DNA of 64,000 nucleotides from Streptomyces lasiicapitis (GCF_014646335.1 NZ_BMNG01000015.1:1-64000), one strand, 5' to 3'; numbered from the stretch's first letter, positions 53,246 to 61,483 are shown. Numbers and translations: made by a program. The notes: generated by a model not told the origin, from the letters alone.

Positions 53246-54304
53246 CTACGCGCCGCGCGGAGCCGCCGTACTGGCCCTGACCACCAGTTCCGTCGCCAGC
53301 TCGACGCGCGGCGACGCGGGCTCGACGGAGCGCGCGAGGTCGAGGACGGTGCGGGCCCCCAACTTCCCCATCTCGGACAGGGGTTGGCGGATGGTGGTGA
53401 GCGGCGGCGCGGACCAGCGGACCTCCGGCAGGTCGTCGAAGCCGACGACGCTCATGTCCTCGGGCACCCGAAGGCCACGCCTGCGCAGCGCCTCGATCGC
53501 GCCGAGCGCCATCTGGTCGCTGGAGGCGAAGACGGCGGTGGGCGGCGCGGCGAGGTCCAACAGCCTGCCGCAGCCGGTGAATCCGGACTCGTGATAGAAG
53601 TCCCCGGGCACGATCAGCACGTCCTCGACCGGTACGCCCGCCACGTCGAGCGCGGCCCGGTAACCGTCGAGCCGGGCCCGCGAGCAGAGCAGCCGCGGCG
53701 GGCCCGCGATGAACCCGATCCGCCGGTGCCCGAGCGCGAGCAGATGCTCGGTCGCGGCCATCCCGCCCGCCCAGTTCGTGGCGCCGACGGTCGGCGCCTC
53801 GGTCGCGGGTGAACCGGCCGGGTCGATCACCACCAACGGCACGCCCAGGCGCCGCAGTTCCTCGTGCAGACCGGGCTCGAGGACCGACGTCACCAGGATC
53901 ACGCCGTCGGAGGCGCGGGCCCGCAGATTGGTCATCCACTGCCGCGCCGCACCCGCCCGGTCGTGGATCGCGGAGACCACGGTGCCCACGCCCGCCTCGT
54001 GCGCGACCTCCTCGACGCCCCGGATGATCTCCACGGCCCAGGGGCTGTCCAGGTCGTTGAAGACCAGGTCGAGCAGGGCCGCCCGGTCACCCGGCGCCCC
54101 CGGCCGGCGCTGGTAGCCGTGCCGGTGCAACAGGTCCTCGACCCGGGCCCGGGTGGCGGGCGAGACGTCGGAGCGCCCGTTGACCACACGCGAGACAGTG
54201 GGTACGGACACCCCGGCCTCCCGCGCGATCTCGGTGATCGTCACCTTGGCCGGCCCCTCCGGGCCCTGCGTGGCTGTCCTGCGCTGGGCGCCTGCCCCGG
54301 CCAT
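53246..54304 (-). CDS. LacI-family repressor of the xylan importer operon
   Basis: A 352-residue regulator from the ATG at 54304 behind GGAGGTGGGG. The helix-turn-helix reads VTITEIAREAGVSVPTVSRV, followed by VNGRSDVSPATRARVEDLLH and a sugar-sensor domain (about 75-340) with GLHEELRRLGVPLVVIDPAG, HRRIGFIAGPPRLLCSRARL and MSVVGFDDLPEV. It lies directly upstream of the binding-protein/permease/GH3/GH10 operon. Matching operators before its own gene and the operon suggest autoregulated repression relieved by xylo-oligosaccharides, as for BxlR in Streptomyces; the ligand is inferred. Confidence 0.9.
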   Translation of the reverse strand: MAGAGAQRRTATQGPEGPAKVTITEIAREAGVSVPTVSRVVNGRSDVSPATRARVEDLLHRHGYQRRPGAPGDRAALLDLVFNDLDSPWAVEIIRGVEEVAHEAGVGTVVSAIHDRAGAARQWMTNLRARASDGVILVTSVLEPGLHEELRRLGVPLVVIDPAGSPATEAPTVGATNWAGGMAATEHLLALGHRRIGFIAGPPRLLCSRARLDGYRAALDVAGVPVEDVLIVPGDFYHESGFTGCGRLLDLAAPPTAVFASSDQMALGAIEALRRRGLRVPEDMSVVGFDDLPEVRWSAPPLTTIRQPLSEMGKLGARTVLDLARSVEPASPRVELATELVVRASTAAPRGA

Positions 54305-54343
54305 GATCCCCACCTCCGTCGACACCTCCACCCGAAAGAACTC

Positions 54344-54356
54344 CGGATGTCTTCCG
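54344..54356. promoter_or_regulatory. LacI-family operator before the LacI gene
   Basis: CGGATGTCTTCCG, matching CGGAWGTMTTCCG together with the site at 53130. It lies 40 bases before the repressor start. Confidence 0.65.
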
Positions 54357-54414
54357 GAACACCGTAGGACACGCCGGTGAGTTCGCCGTAGTGGTGGTAC
54401 GCCGATGCGACGGC

Positions 54415-54452
54415 GGCCGGGCCCGGGCGGGATCATCCGCCCGGGCCCGGCC
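54415..54452. terminator. very stable terminator after GH9 gene
   Basis: A perfect 16-bp all-GC stem (GGCCGGGCCCGGGCGG with its complement) with a 6-base loop GATCAT lies 9 bases beyond the GH9 stop. Confidence 0.88.
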
Positions 54453-54461
54453 GACCGGTGG

Positions 54462-56282
54462 TCAGCCGGTGGTGGTCCGCTCCGCGGCGTAGGCGGCGAG
54501 CCAGGCCAGCGGGGCGTTCCAGTTGATCGCCACCTCGTTGGTGGAGTACGAGCCGATGTCGTCGATGTAGCAGGCGGCGGGCGCGCAGCCCTTCAGCTTC
54601 TCCTCCGCCACCGGGTCCTGGAGCCCGCTGTTGGGGCCGCCCGCGAGCGAGCCCGCCGGAGGGTGCGGCAGCGAGGCGTCCAACTGGTGGGCCCAGAAGC
54701 GGTGGTGCTGGTTGCGCGAGGACGTCTCGCCGTAGCCGGTGATGTAGGACTGGCCGAGGGCGTTGCGGCCGAGCAGGTAGTCCATGGTCTCCAGGGCGCC
54801 GGTGCGGTAGCGCTCCTTGCCGGTCAGTTCCCCCGCGACGGCCAGGACGATCGCGTCGCCCGCGACCTGGCCGTTGGAGCCCCAGAAGTAGCCGTCCGCC
54901 GGGACGGGCACCGCGTAACGCTGGGCGGCCATCCGGGACAGGTAGCCGTCGGCGGCTGCCGTGACCGAGGCCCGGATTCGGTCCCGGTCGGCTGCGGGGA
55001 GGCCGCCCGGGACGGTGGCCAGGGTGAGCCGGCCGAGCGCGGCCGTGTCCGCCCAGCCGAACCCGTAGGCCGAGAAGGCGGTGGGGGAGGTGTGCCAGGT
55101 GGAGCCGGTGACCGCGTCCCGGTAGCCGCCCTCACCGGTCGTGGCGTACAGCTCGGCGGCCGCCCAGTAGAACTCGTCGGTGACCTGGGAGTCGCCGTAG
55201 GCACCGCCGCCCGTGCTGTCCGAATCCGGCGCGTACAGGGCCGGGTTGGCCCGGGCCGCCGTCCACGCCCGGCGGGCGACCGACAGGCAGCGGTCGGCGA
55301 ACGCGGCGTCGTAGGGCCTGAAGACCCGGGCGCACTGAGCTGCGGCTGCCGCGAGGTTGAGGGTCGCCGCCGTGGAGGGACGGTGCAGCTCGCGGACCTC
55401 GGCGTCCTGGTCGGGGCGCATCGGCATGCCGGTCCAGGCCGCGTCATGGACCTTGTGGAACGCCATGCCCGCATACGGCTTGCCCGCGGGCACCTGCATC
55501 CGCATCAGGAAGTCGAGCTCCCAGCGCGCCTCGTCCAGGACGTCGGGTGTGTCGTTGCCGCGCTCGGGGATGCGCAGGGTCGAGTCGCCGAGCGCCGCGT
55601 CCTTGCCCGCCCGCTTGGCCCGCTCGAAGGAGTTGACCACCAGCCAGGTCGAAATGCCGCCGTTCACCACGTACTTGCCGTGGTCGCCCGCGTCGTACCA
55701 GCCGCCCCTGACGTCCTGCGTGTAGTCGCACACGGTGGCCTGGCACGGGACGGAGGTGTCGCCCTTGTTGGGCGCGACACCCAGGTGTCCGGCGGGGCGC
55801 GCGTAGGCGGAGCCCACCAGGGAGGTGGCGAGGGGGACGCCGCTGCGCTGGTGGTGGAAGAACGCCATCGCGTCGGAGCGCAGACCGTCGTAGAGGTTCG
55901 CGCGGATGTCGAAGGGCACGCTGCCGCTGTCGTCCACCGCCAGGACGTATCCCGAGCCGGACCTCCGGTACGAGGAGAAGTCGGCCAGGTGGACGGCCTG
56001 CCCGGAGGGGGTGTCGGCGCCGCGCGGGACGGTCGCACCGGAGGCGACCACCTTTCCCGACGCGTCGCGCAACCGCCACGTGAGCGACTGCGTCGCCGTG
56101 GTGACCACGGTGGCGCGCTTGGGACCGTCCGGCAGGTAGCCGAGCTGGTTGACGCGCACGGCGGTGGTTGCGGGGGCCGCTGTCGCGGTGGGCGCGGTCA
56201 GGAGGCCGCCGACGAGGAGGCAACCCGACAGCGCGATCGCGGAAAGGCGTCCGGGGCGGCGTAAGGGAGGGGTGGGGGACAT
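54462..56282 (-). CDS. secreted GH9 endoglucanase
   Basis: A 606-residue enzyme: signal peptide (LSAIALSGCLLVGGLLTAPT), an N-terminal Ig-like CelD_N module (VRVNQLGYLPDGPKRATVVT), then the GH9 (alpha/alpha)6 barrel with catalytic-base Asp residues in GGWYDAGDHGKYVVNGG, the GETSSRNQHHRFWAHQ region and the catalytic acid Glu in YSTNEVAINWNAPLAWLAAY at the C-terminus. No cellulose-binding module is attached. It hydrolyses cellulose or mixed-linkage glucan outside the cell. It follows the GH62 gene by 24 bases and so shares its promoter. Confidence 0.93.
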   Translation of the reverse strand: MSPTPPLRRPGRLSAIALSGCLLVGGLLTAPTATAAPATTAVRVNQLGYLPDGPKRATVVTTATQSLTWRLRDASGKVVASGATVPRGADTPSGQAVHLADFSSYRRSGSGYVLAVDDSGSVPFDIRANLYDGLRSDAMAFFHHQRSGVPLATSLVGSAYARPAGHLGVAPNKGDTSVPCQATVCDYTQDVRGGWYDAGDHGKYVVNGGISTWLVVNSFERAKRAGKDAALGDSTLRIPERGNDTPDVLDEARWELDFLMRMQVPAGKPYAGMAFHKVHDAAWTGMPMRPDQDAEVRELHRPSTAATLNLAAAAAQCARVFRPYDAAFADRCLSVARRAWTAARANPALYAPDSDSTGGGAYGDSQVTDEFYWAAAELYATTGEGGYRDAVTGSTWHTSPTAFSAYGFGWADTAALGRLTLATVPGGLPAADRDRIRASVTAAADGYLSRMAAQRYAVPVPADGYFWGSNGQVAGDAIVLAVAGELTGKERYRTGALETMDYLLGRNALGQSYITGYGETSSRNQHHRFWAHQLDASLPHPPAGSLAGGPNSGLQDPVAEEKLKGCAPAACYIDDIGSYSTNEVAINWNAPLAWLAAYAAERTTTG

Positions 56283-56306
56283 GAGCGGCTCCTGTGTCGA
56301 GGGTGG

Positions 56307-57845
56307 TCAGCAGGTGGAGTTGGTCTGGGTGAGCAGGCCCATCCGCCACGGCAGGCGGAGGTAGTCGCCCCCGGCGCCGGGGTCCATGCCCTGGTAGACG
56401 TACTGCAGTCGGCACGGATTGATGGTCAGGGTCTGGTCGTTGCCGGCGCGGACCAGCTCGCCGTGGCTGATGTCCTGCGTCCACGTGCCGCCGGGGAAGG
56501 TGACGTTGTTGCGGCCGGCGAAGGGTTCGTTCTCGGTGGCGGCCAGGGGCGCCCAACTGCCGGTGAGGCCGGTGGAGGTGAAGGAGCGGAAGTAGCGTCG
56601 GCCGGAGGAGCCGATGGCCTCCTGGAGGAGCAGGTACTGATCGCTGCCGGCGACCTTGTACACGTTGGTCGCCTCGAACAGGTTGAACTTGCTGTCCGAC
56701 AGCACGATGCGCGTGTCCGTGAATCCGTTGGGGAAGTTCGCGAGGCTGGTCCGGGCGCGGTAGATGTGGCCGTTGTCGTCGCTGAAGAACAGGTGACAGC
56801 TGGTGGTGTCGCAGATGACCCAGAAGTCGATCCAGGTGCCGTCGCCCTTGTTGTCCTTGACGATCTGCGGTTCCTCGGAGATGAAGGTGCGCGGCGCGGA
56901 CCAGGAGCGCGGGTCGGCGGGGTTGGTGCTGGTGGAATAGGTGGGCGGACCGGTCTGGTAGACCATGTACCACAGGTTCTGCGGCGCGAAGTAGAACACC
57001 TGCGGCGCGGCCCGGTAGCCGGGGCCCATGGGCGAGGTGTCGAGGTAGGTGTGCGGCGCGGAGGCCGCCTTCGGCCAGTCGTCGAAGTTGAACTGCACCA
57101 GACCCCAGCCGGAGGGGCTGGCGGTCGTCGCGAACGTCAGCCACTGGTTGTTGTGCCGCACGACGGAGAAGTCCTTGATCGCCAGGGCCTGCGGGTGCTG
57201 GGCGTCCGGCTTCGGACCGGCCAGGACGCCGCTGGAGGACCACCGGAACGTCGACGGCAGCGCGCCGCTGCCGCTGCCGACGCGGACGAGTCGCCACTGC
57301 TGGTTGGCCCCGCCCCGGTCGGAGTGCTGCACGACCTTGGCGCCGTCCGCGGTGGAGGCACCCTGGACCTCGAGGGCCTTGCCGCTGTTGCGGTTGATCA
57401 ACCGGACGTATCCGTCCGAGGAATCGGCGAGCCGGAACTGCTGGTTGGTGCCGTTGAGGTCGCTCCACTGCACGACGTCCGCCCCGTCGGCGGTGGAGTA
57501 GTTGTGGACGTCGAGTACCTTGCCGGAGTGCTGCGCCTTGAGCCGGTGGTTGCCGTCGCCCGAGCCGACGAACTGGAATCGCTGGTTAGCCCCGTCGTAG
57601 CGGGTCCACTGCTGGACGGACGCCCTGTCGGCGGTGCTCGCGCCCGACACGTCGAGCGCCTTGCCGCTGGCCCGGTTGACCAGCACGTACCAGCCGTTCG
57701 GATCCACCGTGGCCGCCCGCGCCGTGCCGGTCGCGCCGATGGCGGCGAGGAGTGTCGCCAGCAGAGCGGTCACCGTGGCGAACACCGCCGTCCGCCTGCG
57801 GTGTTGCCACCAAGCGGTCGTGTGGGATGGGTCCTTGCGCGTCAT
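56307..57845 (-). CDS. secreted GH62 arabinofuranosidase with ricin-type lectin domain
   Basis: A 512-residue protein from the ATG at 57845 behind GAGGAG. A long Tat-less signal (RRRTAVFATVTALLATLLAA) leads to a ricin B-type lectin module (about 45-190) with three SGKALDV/QQW repeats. The GH62 five-blade propeller follows: STFRWSSSGVLAGPKPDAQH, SVVRHNNQWLTFATTA, WIDFWVICDTTSCHLFFSDD, SKFNLFEATNVYKV and TWTQDISHGELVR. GH62 enzymes remove arabinose side chains from arabinoxylan; the lectin module probably binds the polymer. It heads a two-gene unit with the GH9 gene. A CebR-type box lies 86 bases upstream. Confidence 0.93.
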   Translation of the reverse strand: MTRKDPSHTTAWWQHRRRTAVFATVTALLATLLAAIGATGTARAATVDPNGWYVLVNRASGKALDVSGASTADRASVQQWTRYDGANQRFQFVGSGDGNHRLKAQHSGKVLDVHNYSTADGADVVQWSDLNGTNQQFRLADSSDGYVRLINRNSGKALEVQGASTADGAKVVQHSDRGGANQQWRLVRVGSGSGALPSTFRWSSSGVLAGPKPDAQHPQALAIKDFSVVRHNNQWLTFATTASPSGWGLVQFNFDDWPKAASAPHTYLDTSPMGPGYRAAPQVFYFAPQNLWYMVYQTGPPTYSTSTNPADPRSWSAPRTFISEEPQIVKDNKGDGTWIDFWVICDTTSCHLFFSDDNGHIYRARTSLANFPNGFTDTRIVLSDSKFNLFEATNVYKVAGSDQYLLLQEAIGSSGRRYFRSFTSTGLTGSWAPLAATENEPFAGRNNVTFPGGTWTQDISHGELVRAGNDQTLTINPCRLQYVYQGMDPGAGGDYLRLPWRMGLLTQTNSTC

Positions 57846-57931
57846 CTGCAACTCCTCAGCTCCTCGTCGAGTACGGTCGTCCGTCCGCCGGGGCGCGTGC
57901 CGCCCGGCGGGCACTGTGGGCGTACCAGGGC

Positions 57932-57945
57932 TGGGAGCGCTCCCA
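57932..57945. promoter_or_regulatory. CebR-type operator
   Basis: TGGGAGCGCTCCCA, a perfect 14-bp palindrome equal to the known binding consensus of CebR, the cello-oligosaccharide-responsive LacI repressor of Streptomyces. It would couple GH62-GH9 expression to cellulose degradation. Confidence 0.85.
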
Positions 57946-57950
57946 TGGGT

Positions 57951-57963
57951 CGAAATATCGAAC
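57951..57963 (+). promoter_or_regulatory. shared 13-mer upstream of GH62
   Basis: CGAAATATCGAAC, identical to the complement of 44330-44342 before the mutarotase gene. A CGAAGGTTCG inverted repeat follows at 57978-57987. Both are CGAA/TTCG-type motifs and probable activator or repressor sites. Confidence 0.5.
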
Positions 57964-58232
57964 AGCGGTCGGTGAGTCGAAGGTTCGAGGCGGACAGTAA
58001 TGACGCTTGGGAGAGTCGTCAACGGGTGCGGACTGAGTGAAGTACCCCGGTCGGGCCCGCGGCGAGGGCTGCCCGGGGACCAAGCTCGCCGACACTTTCG
58101 AGAACCTCACCCAATCCGGTCCGTACTGAACCGCTCCGTTCTCCCCGAACGGCTTTCCCACGCATACGCGTTGCGAGGGGCAGCGGCCCGGCACCGCCGC
58201 CGCGCCGACCACTCGATGTCTAGAGTTCGCAG

Positions 58233-58949
58233 GTGATGGCCAATTGGAACACACTCCTCGGCGGGCACGGGAAATTCACCGCCGCACCACTCACCGCCAA
58301 CTGCCGCACTCTCGCCGAGCTGGCCCAGCACGCCTGCGTCGGGGTCAGCCCGTTCAACTCCTATTTCAAGCGAGCACGTGTAGCAGACCTGTGCCAATGG
58401 GCGCTGCCCCGCTTCGAACGGGTCCACTTCCACCTCCCCGACGTCCCCTCTCAATACACCCTCACCGCCTTGGGGATGCCCGCGGACAAAGCCAGAAGGC
58501 GGGCGCACGAGAACGGGCTGAAGATGCGCAATCGCATCCGGGACGGGCTCTTCGACGCCACCGGGCGCGAGGACACCGAGCTGTGTCTGCTCGACTGGGA
58601 GCACCTGCGGGCGAACGAGGCTTTCCAGCGCCTGTACCGGCAGGCCCAGCACTGGTTCACCGCCGACCTCGCCTTCCGCGACATGTGTCTGAACGCCTCG
58701 CGCTGCGTCCTCGCCCACCGCATGCCGGGGGAGCCGACCGAGGCTCAGGTCAATGAGGCGGTGCGGTACTTCCTCGCCGACATTCCCCTGCTCATCGACA
58801 CCCCGCAGATCGCGGGTGTGGAGAGCTCGGTGTACGTCTACCACCGCACAACCCCGTTCGTCGAAGCCCTCTTCGGAAATCGCCTGCCCTGGTCACCCAG
58901 CCCGCACCAGGGCTACCTCGTGCTGTGTCCCGCGGACGGCGGCGAATAG
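58233..58949 (+). CDS. tRNA-dependent cyclodipeptide synthase (AlbC-like)
   Basis: A 238-residue protein starting at GTG 58233 or ATG 58236. It aligns by eye with AlbC: the catalytic Ser motif GVSPFNSYF (Ser about 39, with the Asn three residues on that marks the NYH subfamily), ADLCQWALPRFERVHFHLPD, an Arg-rich helix (ARRRAHENGLKMRNRIRDGL) for tRNA binding, VRYFLADIPLLIDTPQIAGV and SSVYVYHRTTPFVEAL (Tyr-His pair). Such enzymes take two aminoacyl-tRNAs and make a cyclodipeptide (diketopiperazine). The AlbC Glu182 position is Asp here (FLAD). No oxidase, P450 or methyltransferase is adjacent. The ribosome binding site is weak. Confidence 0.85.
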   Translation: MMANWNTLLGGHGKFTAAPLTANCRTLAELAQHACVGVSPFNSYFKRARVADLCQWALPRFERVHFHLPDVPSQYTLTALGMPADKARRRAHENGLKMRNRIRDGLFDATGREDTELCLLDWEHLRANEAFQRLYRQAQHWFTADLAFRDMCLNASRCVLAHRMPGEPTEAQVNEAVRYFLADIPLLIDTPQIAGVESSVYVYHRTTPFVEALFGNRLPWSPSPHQGYLVLCPADGGE

Positions 58950-59190
58950 GCCCAGTACCCACACGCGTACGGGGCCAGCCGGGCCTTCCGAGGCGGCGAC
59001 GTCATTCCCGGCACCGACCTGGCATCCGTCGCCCAGCCCGGCATCGGTGCCGCGATCTGGCTCCACGCCACCGACGTCCAGGCCATCCACGACGCGCTCA
59101 CCGCCGACGGCCACACGATCGTCTCCGCACCGATCGACGGCCCCTTCGGCCGGACATTCACCTTCGCCGACCCCGATGGCTACCAGGGCT
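58950..59190 (+). pseudogene. VOC/glyoxalase-family remnant
   Basis: After the synthase stop, the same frame reads YGASRAFRGGDVIPGTDLAS, then IGAAIWLHATDVQAIHDALT and FGRTFTFADPDGYQ, the C-terminal half of a VOC (glyoxalase/bleomycin-resistance) domain. It has no start and breaks off at about 59190, where an unrelated frame begins. It is a scar of a deletion. Confidence 0.65.
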
Positions 59191-59193
59191 CTT

Positions 59194-59691
59194 ATGGATC
59201 GGCTCAAGGTGCTTCGTGGAGGAGTAGCGGAGATGGAATTCGCGGAATTGGCGGCGGAAGCGCGGGCGGAGACTGAGGCCGCCGCTGCGGAACTGCCCCT
59301 GGAGGATCCAGAGCTCCTCCTGGCTTCCGCGTCGTCTGACGACTCACTGCAGGACCTCATGAACGCATTGCGCGATTCCGCTCAACTGGCGCCGGGAGCC
59401 GCAGTGGTTCAGGGCCGGGCTTTCCTGGTCCGACGGCTGGAAGCCCTCGCGGACGAGTCCGGCATCACGCGCCGGACGCGCGGTACCGTCACGGCCGTCC
59501 ACGTTCGCCTCGTGCTCGACGGCCGTCGCTCCAGAGGGCTGCCTGATTCCACGGCGCGGTCCGTCTCACAACTGCTCCGGTTGAGGAACGAGAACGTCGG
59601 CCCGACCGTTCTACCGGAGATCACTGTGCCGACAGCCCTGGGCTACGGCGTCCTCATCCGTAGGCAAGGCGTTCCGAGGGAGCACACGTGA
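59194..59691 (+). CDS. hypothetical protein, possibly 5'-truncated
   Basis: A 165-residue frame from MDRLKVLRGGVAEMEFAELA. Its beginning, directly at the broken end of the VOC remnant and without a ribosome binding site, suggests that an N-terminal part is lost. It has an acidic helical stretch (AEARAETEAAAAELPLEDPE), then MNALRDSAQLAPGAAVVQG and a C-terminal VLPEITVPTALGYGVLIRR. No family was recognised. Confidence 0.5.
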   Translation: MDRLKVLRGGVAEMEFAELAAEARAETEAAAAELPLEDPELLLASASSDDSLQDLMNALRDSAQLAPGAAVVQGRAFLVRRLEALADESGITRRTRGTVTAVHVRLVLDGRRSRGLPDSTARSVSQLLRLRNENVGPTVLPEITVPTALGYGVLIRRQGVPREHT

Positions 59692-59786
59692 CCGCCCGTC
59701 ACTACAACGGGTCTGCTGTGGGCTACAGCCCGTGCTCGCGTGCTAAATAGCCGTAGAGTCGCGGCAGTTGACGGGAGGGACGCACG

Positions 59787-60272
59787 ATGATTCATGACCT
59801 GACCGAGCTGAGCCGCGCCGGCCGCGTGCTGAGCGAGGCTCTGGCCCTGCTCAAGGGCGAGCGGGAACGCCTGGAGCAGCAGCACGATCGAGTCCGGGAC
59901 GGGGACCACAGTGCTGGCAGCCCTCAGCAGACGCTGCATGGACTGCGTGATCTGTCCACGGGTGTGAGCACGGCGCTCGAACACGTCGCCCTGGCCGCCG
60001 GGTTCATTTCGCTCGGCCTGGATTCGCGGGCCGATCACGCGGTGAAGATGGCGCGCATGAAGCCGGTGGGGGTGCCCTCCGGCCTCGACCGCATGGCACG
60101 TCCACTCGGGGAGGCCACCGTGCGGGCGCTGGAGATGATCCGCGGCCTCGACGGCTTCTTCGGCGGGGATCTCGGGCTCGCAGTCGACGTCGCCCTCGCC
60201 GCTCCGCAGGCGACATATCCGCCACAGGACTGGGCGGAGTACGAGCGCCAGCAGCGCCACCGGCCGCAGTGA
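59787..60272 (+). CDS. hypothetical helical protein
   Basis: A 161-residue protein from an ATG behind GGGAGGG. It is mostly helical (LSEALALLKGERERLEQQHD, LGEATVRALEMIRGLDGFFG) without signal peptide or membrane segment. No family or motif was recognised. It is flanked by remnants and is monocistronic. Confidence 0.55.
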   Translation: MIHDLTELSRAGRVLSEALALLKGERERLEQQHDRVRDGDHSAGSPQQTLHGLRDLSTGVSTALEHVALAAGFISLGLDSRADHAVKMARMKPVGVPSGLDRMARPLGEATVRALEMIRGLDGFFGGDLGLAVDVALAAPQATYPPQDWAEYERQQRHRPQ

Positions 60273-60284
60273 TCCGGTCGCGGC

Positions 60285-60404
60285 GGGGGGACGGCCAGGA
60301 GGTCGGCGCAGGAAACGCAGCATGGCAGTGAACCCGGGGGAGCCGGCGAAGGGCTGCTGTCCGCCGATCTTCTCGTATCCCCACCACTCGTAGACGGCTT
60401 GGGC
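60285..60404 (-). pseudogene. GNAT acetyltransferase C-terminal remnant
   Basis: The minus strand from 60404 reads KAQAVYEWWGYEKIGGQQPF and AGSPGFTAMLRFLRR, the usual last strand-helix of GNAT acetyltransferases (AQAFYERWGY-type). The rest of the gene is absent. The remaining bases up to 60663 show no other gene. Confidence 0.5.
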
Positions 60405-60663
60405 CTTACTCCGAAACCCGAGCGCTACGGGGCCTGAATCCCGAACGCCGCGCTCGCTACCGTCCCGAGTGGAAGCTCCGGCCTCGGCCCGAACCCGAAG
60501 TGACCCAGGGGGAGTTGCGGTGAGCGAGGTGCGGCTCCTGGTCGGTGTTCGACTGTTTCCGCGTTCGACTGTTTCCGCCCGGGCGCAGGTGGTCTTCCTG
60601 GATCATGGCGAGCGGCGTTCAGCCCGGGCGCCGCGCTCTGATGATCGCGATGGAGGGGACCGT

Positions 60664-61086
60664 ATGGCAGGCGGAGCTTTCACCGATTTCTCCGGAACGT
60701 ACGAGCCGGTCAGCAGTGAGGGGTACGACAAGTACCTGGAGTCGATCAGGGTCGACGCGGCGACCCGGGAGGTGCTGGCGTCGGACCCGCAGACGGTGAA
60801 GATCGTGCAGGAAGGCGACCACTACACGTTCACGAGCACCGTTGCCGCCAAGGCGTCCGTCCTGCAGTTCACCCTCGGCCAGGAGTTCGTCACGAACTAC
60901 GGGTACGGCGACGACCGCCAGGCCAAGGGGATAGCCCGCCGCGACGGGAACCGCATCATCCTGCAGCGCAAAGGCGGCGAATCCGAGACCACGGTCGTGT
61001 ACAGCATCGATGACGAGGGCTTCGACGCGGTGTTCCACGGCCCGAACGGCGCCACCGCCAAGCGGCGCTACCGGCGCCTGTCCTGA
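60664..61086 (+). CDS. fatty-acid-binding-protein-like (iLBP/FABP) protein
   Basis: A 140-residue protein from the ATG at 60664 behind GGAGGGGA. It follows the ten-strand FABP pattern along its length: FSGTYEPVSSEGYDKYLESI, PQTVKIVQEGDHYTFTST, LQFTLGQEFVTNYGYGDD, GIARRDGNRIILQRKGG and the C-terminal AKRRYRRLS, which matches the Arg-x-Tyr that binds fatty-acid carboxylates in animal FABPs. Length is close to the usual 130. No signal peptide, so it would act in the cytoplasm on a small hydrophobic ligand. It is monocistronic, followed by a strong terminator. The family is best known from animals; bacterial members are uncommon. Confidence 0.75.
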   Translation: MAGGAFTDFSGTYEPVSSEGYDKYLESIRVDAATREVLASDPQTVKIVQEGDHYTFTSTVAAKASVLQFTLGQEFVTNYGYGDDRQAKGIARRDGNRIILQRKGGESETTVVYSIDDEGFDAVFHGPNGATAKRRYRRLS

Positions 61087-61099
61087 CCGGAGACCACCA

Positions 61100-61136
61100 G
61101 CGAGCGGGCTCCGGCCGGATGCCGGGGCCCGCTCGC
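61100..61136. terminator. terminator after FABP-like gene
   Basis: A stem of about 15 bp (GCGAGCGGGCTCCGG pairing with CCGGGGCCCGCTCGC, one G-T pair) with a 7-base loop begins 14 bases after the stop codon. Confidence 0.8.
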
Positions 61137-61483
61137 ACGCTGCGCCGACGGTGGTCGTCGGTGCGGACAACGACCTCGGAGATCAACGGAACCGTGTCGT
61201 ACGCGCCCGGCAGCAGGCGGGCCCGCCGTATGGGGAAGGTGGCCGCGTCCGGTCAGGGGCGCTTGGTGGCGATGATGGCGGCGCCGTGCTCCCGGGAGCG
61301 AACAGCGCCTCCAGCCCCTCGCACCTGTGTTGGCCCACGGGCGTGCACACCGGTGGGATCGGCCGGCCCGTCCCCACCAACCTGTGCCAGCACTAGGTTC
61401 ACGGCGAAGGGCTGTCGACCACACCGGGGCCGGGAGGACGGCGGTCTCCCGGCCCCTCGTCCGTCAGGCGGACGGCGTGGCCG
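61137..61483. other. intergenic stretch without clear gene
   Basis: No convincing gene. A minus-strand tail (REHGAAIIATKRP then stop, near 61260-61300) may be the last residues of a lost gene, but it is too short to assign. Confidence 0.4.
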
